From Pseudomonas trivialis (GTDB taxonomy: Bacteria; Pseudomonadota; Gammaproteobacteria; Pseudomonadales; Pseudomonadaceae), in NCBI RefSeq assembly GCF_001439805.1, contig NZ_JYLK01000005.1, positions 1 to 64,000 of the forward strand: a DNA stretch of 64,000 nt. Reading direction: 5' to 3'. Shown in pieces: positions 35,814 through 44,858 of the stretch. Position 1 is the stretch's first letter, and the number at the start of each line of letters is the position of its first letter. The notes under the pieces are model-generated. The model made no database searches. It had not been told where the DNA came from and was given only the letters and a program-made list of their open reading frames with translations. The translations under genes were made by a program, and so were the position numbers.

Positions 35814-36515
35814 ATGATCCACTGGCATATCGTGTGTGACTTCGACGGGACCATCACCCCCACCGACGTCATCGACAACGTCCTCCAACGCTTCGCCGGG
35901 CCGGAGTGGGAAACCATCGAACAGGAATGGCTGGACGGACACATCGGTTCACGCGAATGCCTGAGCCGCCAACTGGCGCTGATCAAGGCCACGCCCGCCG
36001 AGCTGCTGGCGTACTTCGACAGTGTCGAAATCGACCCGGACTTCCCGGATTTCGTCGATCACGTCATGGGCCTGGGTGCGACCATCGAAGTGGTCAGCGA
36101 CGGCATCGAGCAGGGCATCGCGCGCATCCTGTCGCGCAACTACGTGACCCTGTTGCCGATTCTCGCCAACCGCCTGCGCCAGGTCGACCAGAACAGCTGG
36201 CGCATCGACTTCCCTTACTCAAGCGACGCCTGCCGCGCCGCCTCCGGCAACTGCAAGTGCAAGTCCACGCCGGGCAACAAGCGCGTGCTGGTGATCGGCG
36301 ACGGCAAGTCCGACATGTGCGTGGCCGCCACCGCCGACTTCGTGTTTGCCAAGGGCAGCCTCGCCGACTACTGCGTCGCCCACCAGATTCCTCATGCGCG
36401 CTTCGACACCTTTGCCGAAATGCCCGCGTTGCTCGCGCAACTGCCCCAGGGCATCGCGGCCAACGCCACCTCTTTTACTGCTGCCGACAACCAGGAACTC
36501 TTCCACCATGTCTGA
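35814..36515 (+). CDS. HAD-IB phosphatase, MtnX-like
   Basis: 233 residues. HAD motifs: nucleophile and acid/base Asp9 and Asp11 in CDFDGTIT, motif II Ser in VVSDG, and motif IV VIGDGKSD. A Cys-rich insert (CRAASGNCKCKS) may bind a metal. It belongs to the MtnX/phosphoserine-phosphatase-like group, which dephosphorylates small molecules such as the methionine-salvage intermediate, but no other salvage genes are nearby. First gene after the sigma-54 promoter; it overlaps the aminotransferase start by eight bases. The start at 35814 has AAGG eleven bases ahead. Confidence 0.85.
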   Translation: MIHWHIVCDFDGTITPTDVIDNVLQRFAGPEWETIEQEWLDGHIGSRECLSRQLALIKATPAELLAYFDSVEIDPDFPDFVDHVMGLGATIEVVSDGIEQGIARILSRNYVTLLPILANRLRQVDQNSWRIDFPYSSDACRAASGNCKCKSTPGNKRVLVIGDGKSDMCVAATADFVFAKGSLADYCVAHQIPHARFDTFAEMPALLAQLPQGIAANATSFTAADNQELFHHV

Positions 36516-37902
36516 TATCCGTATCGCCACCGCCGAAGACCAGATCCTTCTGGATAAAGAAGCCAAGTACTGCTCCTACGGCGACACCGTTCACTACATC
36601 GAGCCGCCGCGCATTTTCAGCCGCTGCGAAGGCTCCTACGTGTGGGACACCGAAGACCAGGCCTACCTCGACCTGCAGATGTGGTACTCGGCGGTGAACT
36701 TCGGCTACGCCAACCCGCGCCTGAACAACGCGTTGAAGCAACAGATCGACACCCTGCCGCAAATCGCCAGCCAGTACCTGCACAAGGGCAAGATCGAGCT
36801 GTCGGAAATGATCGCGGTCGACGCCAAGAAGAAGTTCGGCCTCGACGGTCGCGTGCACTTCAACGTCGGCGGCTCGCAGTCCATCGAAGACTCGTTGAAA
36901 GTGGTGCGTAACGCCTCCAACGGCAAAAGCCTGATGTTCGCCTTCGAAGGCGGCTACCACGGGCGCACCCTCGGCGCCTCGTCGATCACCTCCAGCTTCC
37001 GCTACCGTCGCCGCTACGGCCATTTTGGCGAGCGCGCCAACTTCATCCCGTTTCCGTACCACTTCCGTGGCCCCAAGGGCATGACCAAGGAAGAGTACGG
37101 CAGCCACTGCGTGCAGCAATTCGCACGTTTGTTCGAGACCGAATACAACGGTGTCTGGGACCCGAAAACCAACCAGTGCGAATACGCGGCGTTCTACGTC
37201 GAGCCGATCCAGGGCACCGGCGGCTACGTAATCCCGCCGATGAACTTCTACCGCGAGCTCAAGCATGTGCTGGATCAGCACGGCATCCTCATGGTGTCCG
37301 ACGAAATCCAGATGGGCTTCTACCGCACCGGCAAACTGTGGTCCATCGAGCACTTCGACGTGCAGCCGGACGTGATCGTGTTCGGTAAGGCGCTGACCAA
37401 CGGCCTCAACCCGCTGGGCGGCATCTGGGCCCGTGAAGAGTTGATCAACCCGAAGATCTTCCCGCCGGGTTCCACCCACTCCACCTTCGCCTCCAACCCG
37501 CTGGGCACGGCGGTGGGCCTGGAAATGTTCAAGATGACCAATGAAGTCGACTACGGCGCCATGGTCATGAACAAGGGCAAATACTTCCTCGAAGGCTTGC
37601 AGGACTTGCAGAAGCGTTTCCCGATCATCGGCGACGTCGATGGCCTGGGCCTGGCGCTGCGCTGCGAGATCTGCGGCCCGGACGGCTTCACCCCGGACAA
37701 GGCGACCCTGGACTACATGGTCGAGGAAGGCATGAAGGGCGACATGGTGGTGGACGGCCGCAAACTCGGTTTGATTCTCGACGTGGGCGGCTACTACAAG
37801 AACGTGATCACCCTGGCACCGTCGCTGGAAATCAGCTACCCGGAAATCGACCTGGGTCTCAAGCTGCTCGAGCAACTACTGGTGCGGGCCACCCACCGGT
37901 GA
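36508..37902 (+). CDS. Class III (aspartate aminotransferase-type) PLP aminotransferase
   Basis: 464 residues. Class III fold: NVGGSQSIEDSLK (cofactor phosphate region), FEGGYHGRTLGASS, VEPIQGTGGY, the Asp pairing with the PLP nitrogen in SDEIQMGF, and PLP Lys294 in FGKALTNG. Such enzymes move amino groups between omega-amino acids, diamines or amino sugars and keto acids; the exact substrate is unknown. Coupled to the phosphatase upstream and the esterase downstream (GTGA overlap), so it is the central enzyme of the pathway. Confidence 0.85.
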   Translation: MSDIRIATAEDQILLDKEAKYCSYGDTVHYIEPPRIFSRCEGSYVWDTEDQAYLDLQMWYSAVNFGYANPRLNNALKQQIDTLPQIASQYLHKGKIELSEMIAVDAKKKFGLDGRVHFNVGGSQSIEDSLKVVRNASNGKSLMFAFEGGYHGRTLGASSITSSFRYRRRYGHFGERANFIPFPYHFRGPKGMTKEEYGSHCVQQFARLFETEYNGVWDPKTNQCEYAAFYVEPIQGTGGYVIPPMNFYRELKHVLDQHGILMVSDEIQMGFYRTGKLWSIEHFDVQPDVIVFGKALTNGLNPLGGIWAREELINPKIFPPGSTHSTFASNPLGTAVGLEMFKMTNEVDYGAMVMNKGKYFLEGLQDLQKRFPIIGDVDGLGLALRCEICGPDGFTPDKATLDYMVEEGMKGDMVVDGRKLGLILDVGGYYKNVITLAPSLEISYPEIDLGLKLLEQLLVRATHR

Positions 37903-38777
37903 ACGGCGCAGGGATCGACCTCGGCGAAGGTACTGCCGGCTTCGTTCTCGGTGAAGGGCCGGTCGGGATCCTGTTGATCCACGGCCTGACCGGCACCCCG
38001 ACGGAATTGCGCCAGGTCGCCAAGGGCCTGGTCAAGGCCGGTCATTGCACGGTGTACGTGCCGACGCTGGCCGGGCACTGCGGTGACAACAGCGACCTGC
38101 AGGCGACCGGCTGGCGCGACTGGTACGAAGGGGTGCGCAAGGCTTTCGTACAGATCAAACAGCGGCATGCGCAGGTGTTTGTCGGCGGCCTGTCCATGGG
38201 GGCGGTGATGTCGATGTACGTGGCCGCCGAGCACCCAGGGCAGGTGGCGGGGCTGTTGATGTATTCCACCACCCTGAAGTACGACGGCTGGAGCATCAGC
38301 AAGCTGGCGTTTCTGTCGCCGTTGCTGATGAAGATTCCGTTCGGCGTGCATGTCTGTCGCTTCGAAGAGAAGCCGCCGTACGGCATCAAGAACGAACGCC
38401 TGCGGGCTATCGTGGAACGCCAGATGAAGGAAGGGGAGAGCAGCGAGGCCGGCCTGCTGACCATGGAGGGCATCACGGTGCGCGAGCTGCACCGCCTGAA
38501 CGCCGTGGTCAAAAAGCGCATGCGCGAAGTGATGGTGCCGGCGCTGGTGCTGCATTCCATCGAGGACGACATCACCAGCCGCTGGAACGCCGACTACGTG
38601 GAACGTCACCTCGGCGGCCCGGTGACCAAGATCCTGCTGGACAACTGCTACCACATGATCACCGTCGACCTGCAATACCGGCGGGTGATCGAGTTGAGTG
38701 CCCGGTTCGTTGAACAACACACGGCCATCAAAACCAGCCTGGTCAATGTGGGAGCTGGCTTGCCTGCGATTGCATGA
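37899..38777 (+). CDS. Alpha/beta hydrolase (carboxylesterase-like) with a REP-encoded tail
   Basis: 292 residues. VGILLIHGLTGTPTELR gives the oxyanion region, Ser99 is the nucleophile in GGLSMGAV, Asp lies in SIEDDITS and His in NCYHMITVD. It is like Est30-type carboxylesterases and thioesterases. GTG start overlaps the aminotransferase stop by four bases. The natural body ends near residue 282; the last ten residues (NVGAGLPAIA) are coded by the left half of a REPIN, so the stop codon was supplied by the repeat. Confidence 0.85.
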   Translation: MNGAGIDLGEGTAGFVLGEGPVGILLIHGLTGTPTELRQVAKGLVKAGHCTVYVPTLAGHCGDNSDLQATGWRDWYEGVRKAFVQIKQRHAQVFVGGLSMGAVMSMYVAAEHPGQVAGLLMYSTTLKYDGWSISKLAFLSPLLMKIPFGVHVCRFEEKPPYGIKNERLRAIVERQMKEGESSEAGLLTMEGITVRELHRLNAVVKKRMREVMVPALVLHSIEDDITSRWNADYVERHLGGPVTKILLDNCYHMITVDLQYRRVIELSARFVEQHTAIKTSLVNVGAGLPAIA

Positions 38778-38834
38778 CAGCGGTCTGCCTGATCCACCGG
38801 GAGGCCTGTATCGCAGGCAATCCAGCTCCCACAT
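38746..38834. repeat. REPIN inside the operon, overlapping the hydrolase 3' end
   Basis: Inverted REPs: TGTGGGAGCTGGCTTGCCTG on the left and the near-complement CAGGCAATCCAGCTCCCACA on the right, about 40 bases apart. It occupies most of the gap to the acyltransferase gene. Confidence 0.85.
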
Positions 38835-38869
38835 GGGTTCGGTGCTCAGTACACAAATAAGGGAAATCC

Positions 38870-39994
38870 GTGATCACCACGCAAGCCTTCTCGACCATCC
38901 GGGCCATCCAGCGCAGTGCCTGGAACGACTGTTTTCCGGGGGCGCTGGAGGATTGGGACTATTACGTGGTGGTGGAAAACGCCGCCATTGCCGATTTCAC
39001 ATGGCGCTACCTGGCGGTCTATGAGGACGGCACGCTGGTGGCGGTGGCGGCTGCGTTCATCACCCGATATCGCCTCGACACCACGGTATCGGGCGCCGGC
39101 AAGCGGTTTACCGAACGCCTGGAGCGACTGTGGCCAGGTGTTTTGCAATTGCCGCTGTACGCCATCGGTTCGCCGATGGCCGAGCGCTGTGACGCAGGCA
39201 TTGCCAGCCGCGTGCCGCCGGCAAGGCGCCCGCTGTTGCTCAAGCAGTTGATCAAGGCCGCGCGCCAGGATGCCAGTGAGTTCGGCATCAGCCTGGTGGC
39301 GGTCAAGGACGTTGCTTCACAGGATTCGCAATGGGCCGCCAGTTGCCGCAGCGCAGGTTTCAAAAGCATGCCGGGCCTGCCCGGCGGCGTGTTGAAGGTG
39401 CCCTACGGCTCGGTGGACGCCTACCTCGGCTCGTTGTGCAAGTCGACCCGCAAGGACCTGCGCCGCAAGCTGCGGGCGCCGGGGCCGCGCCTGGAGTGGC
39501 GGCACAACATCGATGACGTACTGCCCGAGGTCATGCGCCTGTACGATGCCACGCTCAGCCGTGCCGACCTGCAATTCGAGCGCCTGCCGGCCAGCTACTT
39601 CACCGGACTGCTTGAACGGATGCAGGGGCGGGCGGTGTGCGTACTGTACTGGGTGGGCGACCACCTGGCGGCGTTCAACCTGATCCTGGTGGACGAGCAT
39701 CGCCTGATCGACAAGTTTTTTGGGCATGACAGTGCATTCGGTCGCGAGTACAACCTGTACTTTCGCAGTTGGCTGACCAATGTCGACTATTGTATTGCGC
39801 ACCGGATCCCGCTCTATGAGTGCGGTCAGGAAGGCTATGCCAGTAAACTGCGCCTGGGTTGCGAGTTCCAGGGCAGACATTTGTTCTTTCGCCATCGCAA
39901 TCGGGTGGTCAACGTGCTGCTCAACCTGGTGAAAGCGTTTCTGCGACCGGACCGTTCCGACCCTGCCATGGCTGCTGTGATAAGCGAAACCTGA
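38870..39994 (+). CDS. GNAT/FemAB-like acyltransferase (BioF2-like)
   Basis: 374 residues. A C-terminal GNAT-6/BioF2-like domain is suggested by SVDAYLGSLCKSTRKDLRRKLR, then LPASYFTGLLERMQG..CVLYWVGDHLAAFNLILVDEHRLIDKFFGHD, and YECGQEGYASKLRLGCEFQGRHLFF. Related proteins acylate amines in lipid, siderophore or exopolysaccharide pathways. GTG start with AGGGA six bases ahead. The stop overlaps the kinase start by one base (TGATG). It would attach an acyl group to the amine made by the upstream aminotransferase; that link is inference. Confidence 0.75.
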   Translation: MITTQAFSTIRAIQRSAWNDCFPGALEDWDYYVVVENAAIADFTWRYLAVYEDGTLVAVAAAFITRYRLDTTVSGAGKRFTERLERLWPGVLQLPLYAIGSPMAERCDAGIASRVPPARRPLLLKQLIKAARQDASEFGISLVAVKDVASQDSQWAASCRSAGFKSMPGLPGGVLKVPYGSVDAYLGSLCKSTRKDLRRKLRAPGPRLEWRHNIDDVLPEVMRLYDATLSRADLQFERLPASYFTGLLERMQGRAVCVLYWVGDHLAAFNLILVDEHRLIDKFFGHDSAFGREYNLYFRSWLTNVDYCIAHRIPLYECGQEGYASKLRLGCEFQGRHLFFRHRNRVVNVLLNLVKAFLRPDRSDPAMAAVISET

Positions 39995-41772
39995 TGATCA
40001 ACAAGACCCGCCAGAAAGCCCGTCCATTTGCCATTTCGCGCTGGAGCGTCCAGCGCAAGCTGGTGCTCGCGTTCTGGCTGGTCAGCGTGATTCCAACCAT
40101 GATTGCCGCCGAGCTGGCCGCGACCACGCTGTCGCAGATTTTCGACAGCAACGTGCGCATCTGGCTGCAGGAGTCGACCAAGATCGTCAAGGACGAGATT
40201 GGCGATATCCTTCACGACAACGCGCGCATGGCCAAGCTGTTCCTGCGCTACACCAGCCCGCCGTCGAGCCCGCAGGCGGCGCGGCACGACCGGCTGACCG
40301 CCGACATTGCCGATGCCACCGATATCGATGTGGTCGCGCTGATCCGCAGCAGCGACCAGAAGGTGGTGTTCAGCACCGCGTCCGAAGACGTGGTCAGGCA
40401 GATCAACCTCACCAGCAAGGCAGTGCTGCAAACCGTCAAGGTGGCCGGCGTGATGACCGGCCTGGTGGTGTCGACCTTCGAAACCAATCGCGATGGCGTG
40501 GATTACCAGTTGCTGGTGGCCACCTACCTGGACAGCAGTTTCCTCACCAGCGTGGCCGACGTGCATTCCCTCGACCTGCGCCTGTACCTGGCCAACCCGG
40601 AGGGCTTTTCGGAAATATTCTCGACCCAGCGCTTCGACGATCATCCGTTGCGCATCCCGGCCAATATCGAAACGGCCATGCGCGCCAGCCGCCAGCCGAG
40701 CGAGCAGTTCACCAGCAACTACAGCGGCCTGTACTGGCCGATCTTCAATGACGCCGGCGAACTGCAGGGCGTGATCTTCAGTGGGTTGCTGCGTCATACC
40801 AGCCTGGTGGGGCTGGTCAACCAGAGCAATTTGTTCGTGCTGATTTTCCTGCTGAGTTCGGCGCTGTCGCTGGTCGCCGGTGTGCTGGTGTCGCGGCGCC
40901 TGACCCGGCCGCTGCGCGACCTGTCCGAGGGCGTCGATGCAGTGATCGCCGGGGATTATCAGCACCGGGTGCGGACCAGCGGCGGCGACGAACTGGCGCA
41001 ATTGAGCAGCACCTTCAACCACATGACCGAGCGCCTGGGCGAGTTGCACCACCTCGAAGCCCAGTTGCGCCGGCGTGACCGGCTGCATGCCCTGGGCGAG
41101 GTCGCCATGGGCCTGGCCCACGAAATCCGCAACCCGCTGGGCATCATCAAGACCGCCACCCAACTGCTGCACCGCCGTGTCGACCTGCCGGACAGCGACA
41201 AGCGCCACCTGGAATACGTGATCAACGAAGTCAGCCGTATCAATGAGCTGATCACCGAGTTTCTCGATTTCGCCAAGCCTAACCCGCCGCTGCGGGTGCA
41301 CCAGGCGGCACGCCCGCTGGTGGAGGAAATCCTCGGCTTTTGCAGCCCGGAACTGACCACCCACAACATCGATGCGCGCATCGACGACCAGGCGCCCGGC
41401 GCGACCCTGTACGCCGATGCCAAGCAGCTCAAGCAGGCCTGCCTCAATCTGATCCTCAACGCCATCGACGCGATGCCCGACGGTGGCCGCCTGACCCTGG
41501 GCATTCGCAGCCAGGGCGGCAATACGGTGATCAGCATCACCGACACCGGGCAGGGCATTGCGGCGGATATGATCGAGCGCATCTTCACGCCCTTTGTCAC
41601 CACCAAGGCGTCGGGCACGGGCCTGGGCCTGGCCAAAGTCTATTCGATCATGGAAAGTCACGACGGCAGCATCGAGTGCACCAGCGAGAAAGATGCCGGC
41701 GCCACCTTCAGCCTGTACATTCCGGCTGACGGTGAAGACGACGGCGACGATGAGGAAGGTCATGACGCATAA
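39994..41772 (+). CDS. Membrane sensor histidine kinase of the operon
   Basis: 592 residues. TM1 (LVLAFWLVSVIPTMIAA) and TM2 (about 278-300) enclose a periplasmic sensor domain of about 230 residues, probably Cache-like. A HAMP (SRRLTRPLRDLSEGVDAVIAGDY) precedes the kinase core with His376 (LAHEIRNPLG), the N box (NLILNAIDAM), DTGQGI and GTGLGL. It should sense an outside signal and phosphorylate the response regulator gene that overlaps it by 11 bases. Confidence 0.9.
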   Translation: MINKTRQKARPFAISRWSVQRKLVLAFWLVSVIPTMIAAELAATTLSQIFDSNVRIWLQESTKIVKDEIGDILHDNARMAKLFLRYTSPPSSPQAARHDRLTADIADATDIDVVALIRSSDQKVVFSTASEDVVRQINLTSKAVLQTVKVAGVMTGLVVSTFETNRDGVDYQLLVATYLDSSFLTSVADVHSLDLRLYLANPEGFSEIFSTQRFDDHPLRIPANIETAMRASRQPSEQFTSNYSGLYWPIFNDAGELQGVIFSGLLRHTSLVGLVNQSNLFVLIFLLSSALSLVAGVLVSRRLTRPLRDLSEGVDAVIAGDYQHRVRTSGGDELAQLSSTFNHMTERLGELHHLEAQLRRRDRLHALGEVAMGLAHEIRNPLGIIKTATQLLHRRVDLPDSDKRHLEYVINEVSRINELITEFLDFAKPNPPLRVHQAARPLVEEILGFCSPELTTHNIDARIDDQAPGATLYADAKQLKQACLNLILNAIDAMPDGGRLTLGIRSQGGNTVISITDTGQGIAADMIERIFTPFVTTKASGTGLGLAKVYSIMESHDGSIECTSEKDAGATFSLYIPADGEDDGDDEEGHDA

Positions 41773-43150
41773 CGTATTGGTGGTCGACGACGAGCCCAAG
41801 CTCTGTGACCTGCTGTCATCCGCCCTGAGCCAGAGCGGCATCCAGGTGTTCACGGCGGGCAACGGCCTGCACGCGCTCAAGGTATTGGAACAGGAAGACG
41901 TCGACCTGGTGATCAGTGACTGGCGCATGCCGGGCATGGACGGCCCGGCGCTGCTGGCCGAAATCCGTGTGCGCTACCCGCACGTGCCGGTGATCGTGAT
42001 GACCGCCTACAGCACCGTCAAAAACGCCGTGCAGTCGATGCGCAACGGTGCCTACGACTACATCGCCAAGCCGTTCGATATTGACGAGCTGGACATCACC
42101 GTGGCCAAGGCCCTGCAGTTTCGTGATATCACCCGCGACAACGCGCGCCTGCGCGCCGAGCTGGACGAACACGCCCAGTTCGACAGCCTGGTGGGCGACA
42201 GCCCGGCGTTTCGCCAGGTGCTGCAAGCGGTGGATTCGGTGCGCGACAGCACCGCGACCATCCTGCTGACCGGCGAAAGCGGCACCGGCAAGGAAATGGT
42301 CGCCCGCGCCATCCACAAGCACGGCAGCCGTGCGGACAAGCCCTTCGTGGCGGTCAATTGCGCGGCCATTCCCGAAGGCCTGCTGGAAAGCGAGATGTTC
42401 GGCCATCGCAAGGGCGCCTTCACCGGCGCCGTGGCGGACCGGGTCGGGCGCTTCATGCAGGCCGACAAGGGCACGCTGTTCCTCGACGAAGTGGGCGACA
42501 TGCCCCTGGCGTTGCAGGCCAAGATCCTGCGTGCCTTGCAGGAACGGGTGATCGAGCCGGTGGGCGATCCGCGCGAGCGCAAGGTGGATGTGCGGGTGAT
42601 TGCCGCCACCAATAAAAACCTGCTGGAGGCGGTGGCCAGGAAAGAATTTCGCGAAGACCTGTATTACCGCCTCAACGTCTTCCCGATTCCGCTGCCGGCG
42701 CTGCGCGACCGCGCAGAAGACATCGTGCCGCTGGCCCGCCACTTCGCCCACACCATCAGCGCGACCGCCGGCAAGCGCATCACCGGCTTCAGCCCCGAGG
42801 CGTTGCAGGCGATGGCGGCGTATCACTGGCCGGGCAACATTCGTGAGCTGCAGAACTGCGTCGAGCGGGCGACGATTGTGGCGGCATCGCCTGTGATCGA
42901 AGATATCGACCTGCCGGGTTACCTGTATGCCTCCAGGCCCGCCGAGACGGTGCCGCGCAGCGACGGTCCGGGTGTGCCCCAGGATCTGGATGCGGCGTTG
43001 GCGGAGGTGGAGAAGGGCTACATTCTGGCCGCGTTGCACGAGAGCAATGGCGTGCAGGCCGCAGCCGCGGCGAAGATCGGGATTTCCGAGAGGAGCTTCT
43101 GGTATCGGCTGAAGAAGCTGGGGATTCAGGTGGACAAAATAGTGCGCTGA
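41762..43150 (+). CDS. Sigma-54-dependent response regulator (NtrC family)
   Basis: 462 residues. Receiver with phospho-acceptor Asp53 (LVISDWRMPGMDG), AAA+ domain with Walker A GESGTGKE, the sigma-54 contact loop GAFTGA near residue 218, Walker B GTLFLDEVGDMP, and a Fis-type HTH at the end (VQAAAAAKIGISERSFWYRLKKLGI). It probably activates the sigma-54 promoter at 35748 through the dyads at 35657-35687, making the operon self-reinforcing. ATG 41762 has GAGGAAGG ahead. Confidence 0.9.
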   Translation: MTHNVLVVDDEPKLCDLLSSALSQSGIQVFTAGNGLHALKVLEQEDVDLVISDWRMPGMDGPALLAEIRVRYPHVPVIVMTAYSTVKNAVQSMRNGAYDYIAKPFDIDELDITVAKALQFRDITRDNARLRAELDEHAQFDSLVGDSPAFRQVLQAVDSVRDSTATILLTGESGTGKEMVARAIHKHGSRADKPFVAVNCAAIPEGLLESEMFGHRKGAFTGAVADRVGRFMQADKGTLFLDEVGDMPLALQAKILRALQERVIEPVGDPRERKVDVRVIAATNKNLLEAVARKEFREDLYYRLNVFPIPLPALRDRAEDIVPLARHFAHTISATAGKRITGFSPEALQAMAAYHWPGNIRELQNCVERATIVAASPVIEDIDLPGYLYASRPAETVPRSDGPGVPQDLDAALAEVEKGYILAALHESNGVQAAAAAKIGISERSFWYRLKKLGIQVDKIVR

Positions 43151-43182
43151 GATGGATTTCCCACCTGGTTGACCGCAGTGTG

Positions 43183-43521
43183 TCAGGTGTGAACCCTGAC
43201 CCATACGCTCACCAGCAGCGTCGCCGCCATCAGCCAGGCGACAGTGGCGACGGCCAGTGACGCTTCAAGACGCATCCGATCCACCATCACGTACAGCGTG
43301 GCCAAATACACGAAATACGGAATGATCGACCACATCCCGAACAGGATGGTGGTCTTCAAGTCGTCCACCGACCGGCCCTTGCCGACGATGTAGTGGGCGA
43401 TCAGCGCAAAGGTCGGGAACAGCGGCACCAGGCCTGCGATGTAATAGTTTCGGGTCTTGGCCAGCGCGGCGAGGATCAACACCACCGCCGCGCCCAGGGC
43501 GGCCTTCAACAGTAGATCCAT
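43183..43521 (-). CDS. glpM: GlpM-family small membrane protein
   Basis: 112 residues, four predicted membrane helices, with the family sequence KTRNYYIAGLVPLFPTFALIAHYIVGKGRS. In P. aeruginosa GlpM was reported as a membrane protein affecting alginate, encoded beside glpD. Here it sits at the end of the aauR operon, overlapping the aauR stop by one base (TGATG), far from glpD. Molecular function is unknown. Confidence 0.75.
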   Translation of the reverse strand: MDLLLKAALGAAVVLILAALAKTRNYYIAGLVPLFPTFALIAHYIVGKGRSVDDLKTTILFGMWSIIPYFVYLATLYVMVDRMRLEASLAVATVAWLMAATLLVSVWVRVHT

Positions 43522-44858
43522 CAGTGGCTCAATCCGTATTTTTTGACTTTGTCGAACAGCGTGGTCTTGGCCATCCCCAGTTCCTGGCTGGCCTGGGTCA
43601 GGTTGCCGCCGCTGCGCTGCAGGGCATCGGCGAGCAGGTTGCGCTCGAAGGCTTCCACCGCTTCGGTGAAGGCCAGCCCATGGTTGCTGCCGCCCGCGCC
43701 GGGCTTTTTGAAGGCCGGCAGACCCAGGGCGAAGCGTTCGGCAACGTTGCGCAGCTCGCGCACATTGCCCGGCCAGTCGTGGCTCATCAGGCTCGACAGG
43801 GTCTGATTGTCGAGGTCCGGCACGCTGCGGTCGAAGCGCAGGGATGACTGCTGCAAAAAGTGTTCGAACAGTTGCAGGATGTCTTCGCGACGCTCGCGCA
43901 GTGGCGGCAGTTCCAGGGTGACCACGTTGAGCCGGTAGTACAGGTCGCTGCGGAACTGGCTGGCGCGGCTCAGTTCATCGAGGTCGGACTTGGTGGCGGC
44001 GATCACCCGGCAATCCACCGCCACGCTCTGGTTCGAGCCCAGGCGTTCGAGGGTGCGCTCCTGCAACACCCGCAGCAACTTGATCTGCAGGTTGATCGGC
44101 ATGCTTTCCACTTCATCGAGGAACAGCGTGCCCTGATGGGCGTGTTCGATCTTGCCGATGCGGCGTTTGCCCGCGCCGGTGAAGGCATTGGCTTCGTGGC
44201 CGAAAATCTCGCTTTCGAACAGGTTCTCCGGCAGGCCGCCGCAGTTGAGCGCGACGAACGGGTGGGAATGGCGGCGGCTGAAATCATGCAGGCAACGCGC
44301 GACCAGTTCCTTGCCGGTGCCGGTCTCGCCTTCGATCAGCACGTTGGCCGAGGTGTCGGCGACGTTGGCAATCAGGTCGCGCAGGTTCTGCATCGCTTGC
44401 GAGCGCCCGATGATGCGGCCTTCCAGCGAATCGCGCTCGGCCAGTTGGCGACGCAACGCCCAGACCTCGCGCGCCAGCGCGCGCTGCTCCAGGGCGCGAC
44501 GGGCGACGTCGACCAGGCGTTCGGGGGAGAAGGGTTTCTCCATGAAGTCGTAGGCGCCATTGCGCATGGCGTCGACCGCCATGGCGATGTCGCCATGCCC
44601 GGTGATCAGCACCACCGGCAGGCTTTTATCCAGCGCCTTGAGGCGGGTCAGCAGTTCCAGCCCGTCGATGCCCGGCAGGCGAATGTCGCTGATGACGATG
44701 CCGGCAAAGTGCTCGCCGATGCGCTTGAGTGCTTCTTCGGCGCTGCCCACGCCGACACTGGGAATGTCTTCCAGCGCCAGGGCCTGCTGGCAGCCGAGCA
44801 GCACATGGGGGTCGTCTTCGACGATCAGCACGGTGAGGTCTTGGGGCGTGATATTCAT
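43521..44858 (-). CDS. aauR: Sigma-54 response regulator AauR (DctD family)
   Basis: 445 residues. Receiver with Asp58 (VISDIRLPGIDG), AAA+ domain (GETGTGKE; GTLFLDEVESMP) and Fis-type HTH (NLTQASQELGMAKTTLFDKVKKYGL). The sigma-54 contact loop reads NAFTGA with Asn224 where GAFTGA is usual. Gene content (kinase overlap, aat transporter next door) and the two sites upstream of aatJ match the AauRS system of P. putida and P. aeruginosa, which induces uptake and use of glutamate and aspartate. Confidence 0.85.
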   Translation of the reverse strand: MNITPQDLTVLIVEDDPHVLLGCQQALALEDIPSVGVGSAEEALKRIGEHFAGIVISDIRLPGIDGLELLTRLKALDKSLPVVLITGHGDIAMAVDAMRNGAYDFMEKPFSPERLVDVARRALEQRALAREVWALRRQLAERDSLEGRIIGRSQAMQNLRDLIANVADTSANVLIEGETGTGKELVARCLHDFSRRHSHPFVALNCGGLPENLFESEIFGHEANAFTGAGKRRIGKIEHAHQGTLFLDEVESMPINLQIKLLRVLQERTLERLGSNQSVAVDCRVIAATKSDLDELSRASQFRSDLYYRLNVVTLELPPLRERREDILQLFEHFLQQSSLRFDRSVPDLDNQTLSSLMSHDWPGNVRELRNVAERFALGLPAFKKPGAGGSNHGLAFTEAVEAFERNLLADALQRSGGNLTQASQELGMAKTTLFDKVKKYGLSH

